Source: Tetranychus cinnabarinus
Taxonomy: Eukaryota > Arthropoda > Arachnida > Trombidiformes > Tetranychidae
Direction: 5' to 3'
Length of the DNA: 64,000 bases
Assembly (NCBI GenBank): GCA_022266195.1
Contig: WHVY01000002.1
Coordinates: 3,239,001 to 3,303,000 of the forward strand
A program made the translations under genes and the position numbers. This document shows, one piece after another, positions 38,104 to 53,500 of this stretch (positions within the stretch are counted from its first letter, which is position 1; every line of letters starts with the position of its first letter). Below the pieces are notes generated by a model. The model was not told where the DNA came from. It saw only the letters and a list, made by a program, of their open reading frames with translations, and ran no database searches.

Positions 38104-41100
38104 GAACTGAAGGCTCCCAAGAAAGAAAAAAGAAAAAAAGAAATCAAACACGTTTTATTTGCCAAGGTTCTATGCTGAGGCTAACATAAAAAATACATTA
38201 ATTTCACAACTATTTTAATCTTATAAAATGTTTTAACCAAATTATCGCTTTTATCTACATTTTAATACAGAGAAAGCTACAAACTTATCTCACTACTTTA
38301 AACCAAATACATAAGAACCCTCATCCCCTTACGGGTCTGGGGAAAACATAAATAAATGCTCAATCATCCGATTCATCAATGGATCACATTCAAGTTTTAA
38401 CTTGTATTGAGGATTAGAGATGGCGTTTGTGAGTCTGATACAGCTGAATGGAAAAGGCAAATGCATATTTCAATTGAACTAATTTAATGATGCAGACTAA
38501 TGATTAATTGATGGTTCATTGTTTTTTACCCATAAATTGAGGAAAACCAATTGTGTTGATGATTGAGGTACAAAAACGCCCTGAAAATCACATTCAAACA
38601 TGAATAATTTGGCCTCTGAAATGTGGACCAGTTGATACTGATGACTTTAACAAATCAATTACTCTGTCAATCATGTAATTGAAGTAACACCTAAAATATT
38701 GATCACGAAACATTAATAGGGCTAAATTGATGAACAATCAATATTTTAATCAGTAAAAAGTCAACACAGCCAACAAGCCTACATCTTTCCCTGCTTAGAC
38801 CAATAAGTCCAATCAGACCACTTAGATTCTAGACATGGCAATGTTCAATATTAAATAAAGTCTAAAAAATTGATCGATTTCCTGAGTTTTGTTCAAAAGC
38901 ATTTTGCGAATCGCCAATTCTGCAAAAACTTCATCAGTTCCCAATATCTTTCAGTTAAATTTGGTTACCGAAGCTCATAATTGGCAACAAAGAATCCTGT
39001 GTTTCCACATTAATCTGAAAGGTCACTTTTTGTACTTCGGTTTTGTCTCATTATCAATAAAAACTTTCTTAAATGTACAAAGAGTCTTTGTTGAAGAGCA
39101 ATAAAAGTCCGAGAAAACATTAACTTATAAAGAACCCAATAGATGGCTGTTTAACTTCGGTTAATTTGCCTTCATTTTATAGAGAGTTGAGTTGAAATGT
39201 TATGTTAAGAGTGAAACAAGTTTAGTTAGTCTTAAGCTTTAGTAAGTGTAAGGTTTAAGCAACATTGTTCATTGTAATGTTATGTGAATCAACAAACTGT
39301 TTAAATGGTTCAACAAATTCAATTGTAAATCAGTGTTAATTAACGGTCAACACTAATTATTGGATTACAAAGTGAAAAAATAAAAGTGTTACTCATCATC
39401 TAACATCACCAAAAGCGCTTCAACTGTTAGTCAATTTCAAATGTTAAACTCAACACTAACTTCAAAAAGCTCATTTTTTGTGATCAATTCACTTCTCAGG
39501 ATTAATTGTTAAGTCAATCTTTTTCCTGGTTAATCACACTACAACTCGCATACTAAATTGCTACTGCCAATTGTTGACCAATCAATTTTTCGTTTCTTTG
39601 TTAATCTGATTGTGATAATACACTTTAATTGAGTTAAAACTGACCTCAATTGTTGATTAAATTTTTGTGCTTTTTTGCAATTTTCATTTTCTATTTTGTT
39701 TACTCTTACAAATTCAACTAAACAACCATTGGATTAAATTAACTGCAACAATTAAACTCGGCCAATCAACTGTGCAAATTGTGATCATTCAATTTTCAAG
39801 GTAAATTTTTTCTATCAATCAATCAAAACTTTTTCCTTACAATCAACTTTCATTAATCCTTACTAAATACCATTAAATGCATTTGATAATTTCATTAAAC
39901 AACCCATCAGGTTAACCTTGCAATCTTTACCAAACTTTTGCAAAACTTTTGAAAGTGAAATATTTTCATTTTCCTATGAAATGAAACTCATTGAGAGATT
40001 TGATGCTAAAAGTAAAGATGATGAAGATGATCAGCCAAGCGTTTGTTTTGTTGTTGGCTCATTACGATTGAAACAAAGGCTACTTTTGTCAGTGAAGTTG
40101 TCATCATTATTTGGCATATTTATGCTTTTTAAAAATATTTACATCGTTATTGAGATTCAGCAAAATGTAAAGATAAAGTTGGTCCAAATGTTAATCTTGG
40201 TAAACGTTAATTAAACAAATTATATTCAAAAGTCAAACTCACCTCAAAAGTACGAACCCAGTTTTAAGGGAAAAGGCAATTGAATGATCGATGCGATCAC
40301 AATCTTGGTTTAAAATCAAACTTGGCTAACTATTGAAGTTGCAGCGAAAAGTGAAATGCCAAAGAGAAGAGCAAAAAATTGAAAAAATCAAGATTAAACT
40401 GCAATTAGCTCAAGTCAATTATCAATTTGTATCGATCATTTGTTTGATCAAACGTTAATTAGATGTTGAACTTAATTTGATTGAGAACATTGAATATTTT
40501 AATGTAAAAAATTGTTCATTGTATTACATGGAAATGAAGAAAAAAATTGATCAATCCAGAATTTTTTGTGTTTCTCTTTTTGTTGTTTTCATTTTTGTTT
40601 TGTTTTTTCTACCTTTTTGTTTGTTACCTTGAGGCATTTATTGAGAGGCTGTCGACTTGTAATCATTTTCAGGGCAATTTCAATGTTGATTTTTCATGTT
40701 GATAATGTTGATGGGAATGATAATGAAAAAGAGATAAAAGTTGATGGTTTAACAGGCAACATGATGGCAATCAAAGGATGAACCAGAAAATATTGTAATC
40801 TAGTTAAATTGGTTCACTTAATGAGAAACCTTACCAATCCAAACCTTGTTCATCTTTAATCCAAATGTAATACAAAAAAGAGGAAGAAAAAAGAGGAAAA
40901 AATACATTGACATCTTACATTTGAGTTTGAATTTTGGCAACAAAACAAAAAGTTGAACATCAATTGAACAAATTCTGTATTGATTAACATCAATTGTTTC
41001 AATTTCTCATGAGATTTTCATTTTCATCTTTACCTTCTTTTACCCTCCAACCTTTTTAATCAACTAACTTCCATGGTGGAAAAGGGCACAAAAGATTGAA

Positions 41101-44100
41101 ACTCTTGAAATTTTCGTTAACTAATTGAACTAACTCAATATTATAGAGTCAAAAGTTGAGCAAAAAGTCTTGTATAAGAGCCGCAAAATTTTCATCGAAA
41201 AACATCGAAAGTACGAAAATATCGAGTCAATAGTTATTTCTAAAAGTTTATTATTCGACTTTGAGATTCGATTTTTTAAACTTTTCATTTTGTTCCCATA
41301 AACACAACAAAAAGGTCAGAATTAAGTTTCCTCATTCCTCAAGATTCGACGAATGGAATTTAATTTGCAGTTAAAGCTCTAAAAGTAGCTAAGTCGAAAG
41401 AAAAAGTTTCGAAAAATTTTGTGCAAAGGGAATGACGAAAAACGGTAAAATTTTGAATTTTCACTAAACTTTTTGTTCTTTTAGTTTGGTTTCAAACTGA
41501 ATTTCCAAAAACTCAAAACGAATGCAATTTGTTTTCGTTGGAAAAAGTTGAGTTCTGAACTTTTTGAACGAAGATTTTTTAATTTTAGAATTGCAAAAGT
41601 TCCAAAATTTTATTTTACTTTTGCTAACTTTCGTTCAACTGATCGATAAAGTTGATCCAAATACAAACATTGTTGATCTTTATAATTATTTCATCAATAA
41701 TTTCATCGATAATTTGATTGGTAATAATAAAGATGATAATAATGATAATGATATTAATGTTAACCAATAAATATTGTTAAGATATTATCAGTTATTGTTG
41801 GCAATAATAATATAATAATAATGTTTGGATAATTGTAAATGTTGATAAAAATTCCTTTTCAGGATTACCTTTTTCACTGTATTTTCATGATTTACTTTTC
41901 TGCTAATAATAGCAATAATAATGATTGTGATTGATAAATTGATTTTGTCTTTATGTACAACTTTGTTCAATTGATGTTACATGAAAAGTGAAAAGATGAA
42001 AAAGATTGATTCACATTTTGTGGTCAATTCTCGCCTCATGTTGACCTCTGGATTAGCCTCTCTTTTATAGCCTGATAAGTCAACTTTTGACAACCTTTTT
42101 GTTCATTTCTTTTCTCACTCTTTTCTCTGCTTCTCTCTCATCCATGGTCAACTGTATAGAGTTTGACCGATTCTTGACCAAACCCTATAACTTGAAACTT
42201 TTGCCTTTTGACATTTCACATCTTTCCCTTCATCTTCATCATCCTTCACTTCTTAATCTTCAACTGTTGCTCCTTCAACTTTCACTTCAATCATAATTTT
42301 TCGAACATTTTTTTCTTCTTTTTTTTCCAAATGTCCTTTCAGGTTCAAAAAAATAACTCACATTTTTTAGGAAACTTTTTCTTGTAAAATTTTCTCTTGC
42401 AATTGTGACTATAATTTTTACCTTTTTTCATTTCACATCTTTTCTTGCTTTTCCTCCTTCACTTTGACTTTTGGTTTACCTTTCAAGTTGAGTAAAGAAT
42501 CAAATCTGTTATTTTATTATTATTAGTTTCAATTGAGAGGTTCAATTGAACGAGAAATAACATTTTTTTTTCTCGCAACTTTTCATCTTTTGTGTTGATT
42601 CTCTTTTCCTTTTACCTGCTCACTTGCTGTTGCTCAAAAATGTTGATAATTTTGAGAGCTTTTGATAACTTTGTTCATCAGATGGAATCAACTTTTCTCT
42701 AATTCCCTTCTTTTCATCTCCACTGTCCGATTAGGAAATTCATTGGGAAATAAAGTAAAGAGAAGCAAAACTCTTTAGTCTCATCAATTTCATCTTTTTT
42801 CTCATTCTCAGAAAAATCTCGTTCCATCCTTGATTCCAACTTGAACATTTTCCCGTCTATTCATGTTGATCAAGCAGATTAACTTGACATTAAAACTATT
42901 GTACTTGATGTGATCAAACAAAGTGATCAAAGTTTCCGTTAAAATACTTTTTGCACCGAAAGAAAAGTAAAGAAAGAAAAATTCAAATTGAAACAAATTT
43001 CCATGAAATGAGAGGAAGATGCTGAAGAAGAGGAAAAAAAGCTTAAATAACTTGCTTCCTTAATGATGGATGAATCGAGATGATGATGATTTGTCTCTAG
43101 AGAATGATGATGAGAAATGTTTAAGGTGAGCGAGTGAGCTTAGCAAGAGGATAAATGTGAGAAGCCAAAAATGAAGGCGAACGAGTGGAATGATAAAGAT
43201 AAGGTTAGAACAAGAAGAAGAGAAAAAAAATGATACAAAACACCTCATAGTTTGATGATGATGTGGATGGTGAGGGCTAAATGAGGTATGGCTGATGAAG
43301 AGAGTAAAGATGAAAGTTTTAGTCAAAGGTAAGATGAAGATGAAGAGCGATAAAAAAAGATGGTGAGTTTCCCTGTAGGTTTTGTATTAGTTGAAAATCC
43401 TTGAGATTAACTATTCTTCTCTATTTGATGTAACCAATCTGTCTCTTGGATGATAATTAGGGCATCAGTTGAGCATCATTTTCAATCGAGTTGATCACTT
43501 ACCTAGCTACTTGCTTCACCATCACTTGGCACGCCTGTTTCCTGGGAGGTTTTCATTCAGACTCTTCAGTTCAGTTCATTTGTTTGATTTTACTTTTCCT
43601 TTTTTTCCTCTTCTTCTTCTCTTTTCCTCCTTTTTTTCACTCAATTTTACTACCAACTTACCGTGAGATAACAAGAATTGCAGATAGAAGAAGATGAAGA
43701 GATCAGATAACAAGGGTCAACTCGATATATATTTATGGTTAATCCTGAAGAGAAGAGAATTTTTTTCTTCTTCTTTTTCTCTCTTTTTACTTATTTCATC
43801 ATTTTCCGAGTTCTTTAATGAAAAGAAGATTAAACTGAATCATAAGATTTTCCTCATTACACAGATTCACACTCCTTAAAGTTCATCTTTTCTCTTCATC
43901 TTCTTCTCTCAACTCACCCATTCTCATTCCTAACATCTCATCAATTCTTATCCTACATGGTCTTTATTTATGCTTCTGTTCATTGATTGGAACTCAATTT
44001 TTCTCTCTTTATCTTCTTCTTTTTCTTCCTTTTCTCTCCATCCCAGGTTCTTCATCATTTTACCTTTTTTTCTTGTTTTTGTCTGATGTAACTTCATTCC

Positions 44101-47100
44101 AAGTAAAAACATTGCTTGAAAAGGCAAAACCGTGATATCCTGATACAGAAGGAATCAAAAGAGAAAATAAAAAGAAGAGAAAAAAAAACTTGCAAACTTA
44201 AGGTAAGAGTTTGTGTGACCTATCATCATCAAAGTCATCATTATCATCTCTGTATAATAACACGGCATTGTTTGTATCAAAAACAGCAGCAACTTGTTTT
44301 CACGAAGAGAGGAAAAAAAAGAAACTCAAGTTTAATATCGACATTGGTTTCTTTTTTAACCCATGTTTGTGTGTTTTCATTTGTGCCGTTTGGCCTCATC
44401 TAGACCCACAAACAATAGTGACCTGAACAAGACTAAATGAACACAGGAAAAGATGAGAAAATGATAACATCAAGTTTAGAGGCAAAAAGTCACCAACACA
44501 AAAAGGTATCACACGGTGAAAATTAATAGTAATTATGTGACTTTAGTTTTCACGATTCAAAAGATTGGAACAATTGAGATGTTAACAGTGAATTAGGTAA
44601 AGTCAAGATTGGTCAGTCATAAAATGTCAAAAATATGTCAAAATTCATTTTCGAAATTCAAATTTCGAAAGAAATCTTTTTTGTCCAGACTGAATTTTCC
44701 TTCATTAATTAAGCAAAATTTCAGTTGAAATTTACTTTTTCTGTTTGTCAATTTTGCAAATTTTTCAGGAGAAAAAGTTTCTAAATTCGAACTTCGATGT
44801 TTTCTGAAAATTTCTAAAGATGAAGAATGTTTGATCTCAACCAATGGTCATTGTCAGTAGACGTGAAGTTTAATCCGATTCTGAAAGACTTTCATTTACT
44901 CTTCTTTTCTCTCTTTTTCAAAGTAAATATAATAACATTAAACTTGAAAACTGGAACATTGAGTTGATATTTCAATTGCAAGTTTGCAGGGAAGAAAAGT
45001 GAAGAAGAAGAAGAAAAAGTATCATGATGTAATAAGAAATTGATCAAAGATAATTTGCATAGATATTCATAAGATGATGATAACTATGATAATAATGGTT
45101 CTATTGAGATTCTCATGAAGCTTGAAAGCGCCTTGGGAATGGATTACCATGTCAATCTGTTTTTTCCAAAGTAATTTCATTCTTCCTTTTCACTCAACTT
45201 TTTTTGCTTCCCTGCATCATGTAAATATATATAAACATATAGGTCAAGAATTGATGTGCTAAAGAGTTTTGATTGTTATCCTGACACAAGAACAAGTTGT
45301 GTATACATGAATAAAAGGGAAGGAGAAAAGAGAGAAAAAAATATTCTAATAACAATAATAGTCATGTGGTTTCATGGAGAGAAGAGGAAGAGAAAAGGAA
45401 AATTTGCAAAAATATTTTGTTATTCATGATAAAGTCATGAATCTTGACGATAGTTTTGAATGTTAAACAGTCTTTTGTGAAATGTTGTCTTATTTGGAAT
45501 AGTTGACAGAAGAGAGAAAAATTGGTTTCAAGGTAAATCTAGAAAATTTCATGAGAAGAGAAGAGAAAATCAACTTGTTGATTGTCCTGTAAATGGTTCA
45601 AGTTGCACTTTTCAATCAAATGCAATCGTTACTGGAATAAGCCAAAGAAGGAAACGAAATGTTTGCGTGTTTACCTTTTTTTCTGTTTTCACCTTTTATC
45701 CTTTTCTTCGTTGAATCTCATGAATACCAATCAAATGTTGATATTGATAATGATACATAATATTGTGTTATGCTTGGTTTATTAGAGGTTATTGATATCA
45801 TCATAATCATTGATAAATCACATATTATTATCATCATTAAATGATAGATCGACATCAATTGTATGTCAGATTATGTTACCTTCCAGGTTTGCCCACTTTT
45901 CCCAAATCCTTCATCTTCTTACCTTTCGAATCATTTTCATCTTTTCTCTTCTCTTCTTTCTTAACAAACATTTTCACTCTTCTTTCCATCTTCATCTTCA
46001 TCCATTTTAACCTTGTACACGATTCGATCCGTGACAATCAATAGACAATTGGATATAAAAGTAAATGTCTTGTCTCTTTTTTATATAAATATAAGTCTTT
46101 TTTCCCTCTGTTTTGTTACCTTTATTCTGATTCTTTGATGTCTTTGGAAGAAGAAGAAAAGTAATGTTTTCACCTCTCAACTTGAACTTTATCAACTTGA
46201 GCTTATCTTACCTTTCATCCTGCAACACCATTACCTTGTAACTTGTCCAGTGTTTCCGTTTAGCTTGACCTTTTATGTTAACAGAAGAGACAAAAACAAC
46301 TTTTAATATTCAATGAAATTAATATCAACTCATATTTTATAACATTACATTGCTCTTCATTTCCTGAAATCTGTTTATTCAACATTTATTTGAACAACAT
46401 TCAGTTAATGAAACATTCAGTTGACAATTTTACCGTCAATTGATCAATGATTCAAACTCATTAAATTTCAAATTCAACGGAACACAAGAAATGCAAAACA
46501 TTCACCAATAGTGAACAAACTTTCCTGTCAAAGGCTGAGCTCAATAGATCACATGATAACTCTAAGTACAGCAACTTGACTTGGCTCGTCTAAGGATCAC
46601 TTTATACTCAGGCAGACCAACATGAATTCATTATCATCCATTTACCAATTGATCAAGTAGCCAATGAATATAACAGAGGAAACTTTTCCAATTGTTTTTC
46701 CAAATTGATGAAACATGTTACATTTGCATTTGAAGAAATCAATTTAGCAACTTTTCTCGAAATGATTTTTCCATGAAAAGTTGGAAAAGAAATAATTTAC
46801 AAGATGAACAAGTTGAAATTGATAATGATTATTGTTTCAAGTGGATTTGCAGAAATGATTATGATCATTGATGATGACCAAAAGGCTGGATAAAGTTATG
46901 CAAGTTTAATGTTTGTCCAAGAAAAGTTTGACCATTTTTCGGCCTCTTAAACTTCTAAACTTGCCAATCTAGTTTTGATAACCTTTTCAGTGTTGATTGT
47001 TTTCAGCTTGAATATCTTTGTCTTGTTCAAGTGGCAAAGCTTGAATGAAGTGTCAATAATGATCATGATAGTTACAAGTTGAAACTATTTTTAGTTTAAA

Positions 47101-50100
47101 GTAAAATATATCTGTGAGTTGAATGTTAAACGTTTGGAATAAAATTTTCAATTCGAAAAGGTTAAAACTGGAGAAATATATTTTCATAGCCAAATCTTAC
47201 CTTGTGTGGTCATCATCATCATCATTATCAGCACAATTTATCTCTTTACAACAAAAAGAGAAAAGAGTTTTTCTTCAAATGGTCAACATCGAAAAAAAAA
47301 TTTCTTTTCTTTTCTTCATCTTCTCACTCAACTGTAAACAAAAGTTGAACTTGCATCCATCAACTGTTAACAATCTTATCCTCATCCTCATCAATAGTAC
47401 ATGGAACGATCAACACTTTATCCAATCAACTTTTCATTCTCATCCATTCCAATCTCTTTCAACATTATATTTACTCATCATCATCAACTCGAGCCATTTA
47501 TTTTAATTAACTTTTTGTTTCATTTTCTTGATTCACTTTGGCACAAAAATATCAACTCAAATATTGATCATTTTACATGAACCATTGAGCTTACCCTGAA
47601 TCGCATAAATCTTTATCATTTCAACTCGCCAATGTAAACACTTTCTTCTTTCACCAAACCTAATTGACCTTACAATTGACCATTTGATATGCTCATATTT
47701 ACCTCAACATTTTCACACTTGCATAATGTTAATTTTGTTGCCAACTTTTAATGATCAGGAAAAGAAGAAAAAATTTTCCATTTTTTCTTTAATCACTTTT
47801 CCAATTGAAATGTTTAAACCTTGAATCTCATGGAGAAAAATAATAACTACTGAACATCCGGTTAGCTTTCCACCTGTAATGACCACTTTGAAATGCTCTT
47901 AAGAGGATAACTTCATCTCAACACATTAGTCCAACCACAAGAGTCACTTGAAAATTGAACAACTTTTCACTTTTTTTACCAATAAATTGACTTCTTCCCA
48001 TTAACATCACTATCATCGTAACCATTATCATCATTATTTCATCTTTTCTCTTCTTCTCTGAACAATGGAAAAGTTCAATCATCTTTTTCCTTCTTTGCCA
48101 ACTTTTCTGCCCATCTCATGTCCTAACCATTTAACAGGGTAAAAACTTGATTAAGACAATTGTAATGGAAATTAATTCTCTGTTAACAAGTGTTCCATTG
48201 AACAAAATTATGCAAACAATTGAATTAATCACATTTTTCCAGCATTTCTATTCAAACACTTTACCATTGAAATGGTTCAACTTTTGTCTTTAATTTGATT
48301 ACACCTTGACAAAGGTTTACTAATTCAAACAATAAGTAAACTGTCATAATCAGAAATTATGTTAATCACTGTTAATTAAAGCGCAAATTGCAGCGAAATT
48401 GAAAAGTTGACAGAAAATTGAAAAATGTAAAAAAATGAAATGTTTCTTCGAGTTACAAGGAAAAGTGGATTTACAATTTTCCATCAACTTCTTGAACCGA
48501 TTGATGGCTTTTACTGAACACTAATCAGTTTTCATGATTAAATTGATTAAATTTAAGTCAACTTTACCAGTGATTGTCATCAATAAAGTAGATGAAAATT
48601 AATGATCAATGTCATTTGGAACTTTTGTTTTTCCAAAAAATGTAAAAAGTAGTTTTTCAATGTTATAATTTGGTCAACCGAGCGTCTCATCTCATCCATA
48701 TTTATTCACCTTTTTATCTTGCTCATTGAATCCTCTTCAATGAAATATCATGAACATTGAATAACCTTTCCTTCGCCTTGTAACCATTGACTTGTAACCA
48801 ATATAATAGATGATGATTATCATGAGCAACAACTTCAAGAATGATGAGAATAGGTTTACATGGATTCATCTTTTATGTGATTATTATCATGGATAAATGT
48901 TGCATGTATAACTTAATAAATGTTAACATATAAAGTTGTATTCAACTGGGAATTGAAAGGATAACTTTACAATGTATTAACATTTATAGTAATGATAATG
49001 TTGAGGTAAAAAAGCAGTTTAATGATTAAACAAATTTCTAATGAAATATTTTCTTCTTTTGATTCTGAACCGAAAATTGACTCATTCTGAGTTCGGTGAA
49101 TCTGAAAAAGAAAATTTTATTTTTCCTTTTTCATGTTGAACTTTTCATTTTCATCATTTAATTGTCAATGTCTTGGTCAGTGTTTGAGATTTGTGATTTA
49201 CCTTTTTCGTGATTCATCTTTTTTTCAGGTTAGATTCAGTCTTTTCAAGGGTTCAGTTTAAATTGATGTTTTACCGATCATGTGATTCAAGATTCATGAT
49301 GGAAACTCAGCTTGAGGTAACATTTGATTTACTGTAAAACACTTTTCTTCTTCTTCTTTTCATCTTGTTTACTCTCATCGTTTGATGCATACAAATGTGT
49401 ACATCTTGATGAGAATCATCTTCATCAAAGAATTGTGAGAGAGAGAAGAAAATGAACTTTTTTTTATATTATGTCAAATCTTTTAGCCCACCTTAAGGTT
49501 CATCTTATTTTTGCTTACCTTATTGACCAAGATGATCAAGATGAGACTTTGATTATTGTTAACATGACCAGTGAATCTTGTCCCAGTTTTACCTCCTCCC
49601 GGGTTGTGTAAACATCGTCAAAGGTGGAGGTTAATAAAATTGTTATTGCATGGTAAACTTGAATTTTGTTGATCATCATTTTCATCTTTTCTTCTTCTTC
49701 AATCTTCTCCCTCAATTTACATTATCTTTTTTTCCGGCAATCATCATCTTCATTGTGTATTGAACAGATTATCTTGAAGGGAAAAAATTTCCTTCTCTTT
49801 TTTTGCTGCTGCTCTTCAGCCTTTTCCCATTTAATCCATTGTTACCGTCAATTTTCATTAATATTTTCAATTTGTATCATCACAGTTGTAGTTGGATATC
49901 TTGTAAATCTCATTAATATTTTGCCCTTTTCCTTTCTCATCTAAAACCATCAAATTTCACGGTTCAAAGTTTCCATCATAGTCGACCTTTTAGCTGGCTC
50001 TTTATTAGTCTAACATTTTTTAATAAGGCTTTAAAAACTTTACTCAAAGTTTAACAAGCTGGCCTTTCTCAGCATAAACCTAATCTAACCCAACCTAACC

Positions 50101-50282
50101 TAACACATCATCGGTTCATGTTGTATTATTGTCACAAGAAATGGATTGAACTTGAATCACATTGATCATGACTCAAGTTGATTATCTTGATCAACTTGGT
50201 AGTAATAGAGATACACAAGATAGCACACTTTTACTGATTACTCAACCAATGATTTGTTTGACCATAACATTTGACTAAAAGT
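38104..50282. other. Gene-poor low-complexity region
   Basis: This has no frame with convincing protein character. The open frames here translate mostly to Ser/Phe/Leu/His-rich or Lys-rich low-complexity peptides created by CAT, CTT, TTC or GAA runs. Long strand-asymmetric stretches occur: 43000-43380 is purine-rich and 43560-43650 is pyrimidine-rich. A possible leader exon ends near 39799 (TTTTCAAG|GTAAAT). A telomere-like stretch is at 50075-50106. Confidence 0.5.
50075..50106. repeat. Short run of CCTAA-like repeats
   Basis: The sequence aacctaatctaacccaacc followed by taacctaacac contains several imperfect CCTAA units, the arthropod telomere repeat (TTAGG) on the other strand. It is short and degenerate, so chance is quite possible. 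Confidence 0.3.
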
Positions 50283-50284
50283 TA

Positions 50285-50515
50285 CCGTATTTCCGAACAT
50301 ATAAGCACTGTGCTTATGAACAGAAATTCCTCACTGCGAAGTCCATGTTTATCTTCATAAATAAGAACACTGATAAGCAATTACATAGAAGTACATACAA
50401 AAAACCTGTTTTTAACGAGTGTGGAAGCACATAGTGCTAATCTAAAGTGAGGAAAAATGCGCTTTTAAGTGAACGTTTCATTAATAAGCCTCGGCTTATA
50501 TGTTCGGAAATACGG
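50285..50515. mobile_element. 231-bp MITE with TA target duplication
   Basis: Perfect 22-bp inverted ends starting CCGTATTTCCGAACATATAA are flanked by TA (50283-50284 and 50516-50517). The interior has no ORF. It is probably mobilised by a Tc1/mariner or pogo-type transposase, judged from the TA duplication. Confidence 0.85.
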
Positions 50516-50517
50516 TA

Positions 50518-53500
50518 AGTCATTGGGTTATTTTGTATTGATATTGGACAACAAATCGACCAAGTTAAAACCATTGAAAGAAACAGTTGATTAGCAATGA
50601 GTTTTTGACTAAAGCTGAATTCAGATTGAAATTTCACTTCAAGCTCTTTTCCTTTTCTGTTAATATGATTTGATACTTTTTGCAACTTGGCATTGCAATC
50701 ATCTTTTGCACTAAATGTTACCTTTTGTTTCTCATCACCATCACTGTCTTTACCTTGTTATCCACTTTTTGCATCCTTACTTACCTTGCTTCATCTAGTA
50801 TTTCCCAAGTGAAGTGTTGGTCAAAAGTCGGCTTGAATCCAATAAGGAGAAAAAAATATCTAAAAACATGTAAACTGAAATGACCCAACACAATTGGAAA
50901 GTTGAAAAGTGAAGAGGGAATCAAAGGCCAAATAGATGATAATGAAGATGAAGATGATAAAGGAAGAGAGTGGAAAAGAGAGAGAAAGACGAAGAAAGAA
51001 TCATGAAGATAACGATAACAAGTTACGCGTTGAACCGGAAAAGATTGGCAATGGAACGGTGCCAAACTTAATGGTTCACCAATCACTCTAGATTAGAAAA
51101 TGGAATAGCAAAGTTGATCATTTTCATTTTCATCATCATCTTCATTATCCTCCTCATCCTCCTCATCATTACCTTTTCCACCATCGATTGGTTCACAAGA
51201 CGCACCCAAAAACACACATGTGTGTAGGTTTAACAAATGGTTAACAAGAGAAACTCATTTTTACCTTTTCTCCGAGTGTTGATCATTTTGTTAACCAATT
51301 TGATTACCTGCAGTTTAGCCAATTGTCCATAACTAAATAGATTCACTGATTGTCTCAGTTTTTTAATCAAATTCACATCCATCATTAAATGTTATAAGAC
51401 CGTCTTCATATTAACTTTATTACCCTTTAATCAACTTGTTATTTACCTTTAATGTAACAACAAATAAAAATCAATGTAATGATTCGTTGATACAGTTAAA
51501 CAATGTTAATTGTTTTGAATCAAGAGTAAATCAATTGAATGGCTTCTCATCGTTCAACTACAATCCTTTTTGCTTCCAATTAATCCATTCTTATCATCAG
51601 ATTTCATCATGAATGAACAAGTTGAGGAAGGATTGATTGCAATCTAATTGACTGTTGATTAATCATTAAACAATGCAAATTTATTTCATCGTTAATCGAT
51701 CAACGATTTGATGAGAGAAAATGAATTTTAAAGTTTGCTATCAAAATGGTCAAAAGAAGATGAAATGATGAGAAAACAAAAAACACTTGAAAAAGTCTAG
51801 TTAATTGTAACTCCAATACAAAGTTACTCAACCTAAACCTTGTAACCTGTTTTTTCACCTTTTTTCATCTTCTCTTCATCCCAATCTTCAAGGTCTACTA
51901 TTAACATGTTTAAGTGCAGGTTTCATGTTAATCTTAACCCTCATCATGAGAGTTAATCAAGATTATTCTGGACTTTTTGTCCCTCTCAACTTGACCTTAA
52001 TTTTGATGGAAAATTGTCAAACCTTTTTTTCCCTTTTTTGCAATTCTTTTTCAACCTCATGAGTCCACTTTTTTTGTCCATCAATTGTACCAATTTAATA
52101 TTATTGCAACAATTTGATTAACTTTGTTGATCAACAATTGTTTCATTTCTCAAAGTTATTCACTGTTGAATGATAATAAAAAAGTAATAATATTACGTTA
52201 ATGTTTCCATTTTGAAACACATCATGAGATAATGTTGATGATCATGAAAGCCTCTGTCCTTTTCATCTCATTGACAGTCAGATAAATGGTTGAATCCCCT
52301 GAAGGTGTAAAGAAGTAAAAGTGAAACAAACTATTTCTCTCTTGACATCAAACGAATTTTTCAATCATCAAAGCAATCTTATTTACTCTTAAGCGATACA
52401 AGAAAACCCGCCTTGATGAAGATGATGAACCCAAAGGAAGAAGAAGAAGAATGAAAAAGGCAAAAAATATTGTCAAATAAAAAGAGACTTGAAGATGATT
52501 TAAAAGTGAATCAAAGATGAAGAAGAATGAAAATCACTTGTTTTCAAGTGAAAACAAAACGATAAAAAAGAATGAAAAAATCTCAAAATCAGATTCACTT
52601 TTGAACGGCAACATCGATTGAACCTGATGAAGTTAAAAAGATGAAAAGATTGAAATGTCGACATTTGACTTTTCGCCTCATTCCCTTGTCCAGTCACTTT
52701 GATAGGAAAGAAAAAGAAATTAAGAAAAACTAGAAATTTGAAAGCGAAGAGCAAAATTATCATAAATTGAAAGATGATAATGATGATGATTCTCCCTGGT
52801 CTAATTATTGACCATTTTCAGATCACGATTTGAACCAGAACCGGCTATTTCCCTCAAGCTATTAGTCGTTTGCTTTCCTCATCAGATCAAGATGCAAGTC
52901 TCTCTTCAATTTTTCCTCTTCTTACCTCATCTTCATCTTCAATTCACTTTCCAGAAAAAAAAGTAAACTGAATAATAGGAAAATCATTTTTGCTCATTTT
53001 CCCTCCTCTTCATCATCATCATTTTACTAGCTTCTTCAGAAGCCTGACAGTCTTCTCTTTCTTCCTCCCTTCATTTCTCTCTTCATCTTCATCTTCTCTC
53101 TCTCTTCAAAGTTAACGACCATTCCTGCCGGGCTAAATAGCCTTGAGCTAAACCCTGACTACCTGTATCATTGAGGGTTGCTCAAATTATATCCAAACCG
53201 AATGAAAACCTGGAAGAATCTCTTCTTCATTTAAGACTGGTCTTTATCTTCTTCTTTTTTCCTCTTGATCATCTTTATCTTTCCTTGGCCATCATCTGCT
53301 TGTTGCACAAATCCATTGCCATCTTCAAGTCATTTATTTGCTTCCATCTCTGTTTTATCTTCTTCTTCTTCTTATTTTTTCTTCTTTTTACTTCAACTTT
53401 AACTTCATCTAAAGCATCATGTTCATCATCATTTGAACATCTTTTACATTTTACAATTCAAGTCACAATCAACTGGAAACTGTACATTTTGCCCTTTCCA

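Noticed and set aside
39918..40214. 98-codon ORF after a possible acceptor
   Set aside because: It has hydrophobic and charged low-complexity content and no recognisable domain. A leader exon is possible but cannot be shown.
42087..47506. Many short Ser/Phe/Leu/His-rich ORFs
   Set aside because: They arise from CAT, CTT and TTC runs, overlap in several frames and have no start or splice support.
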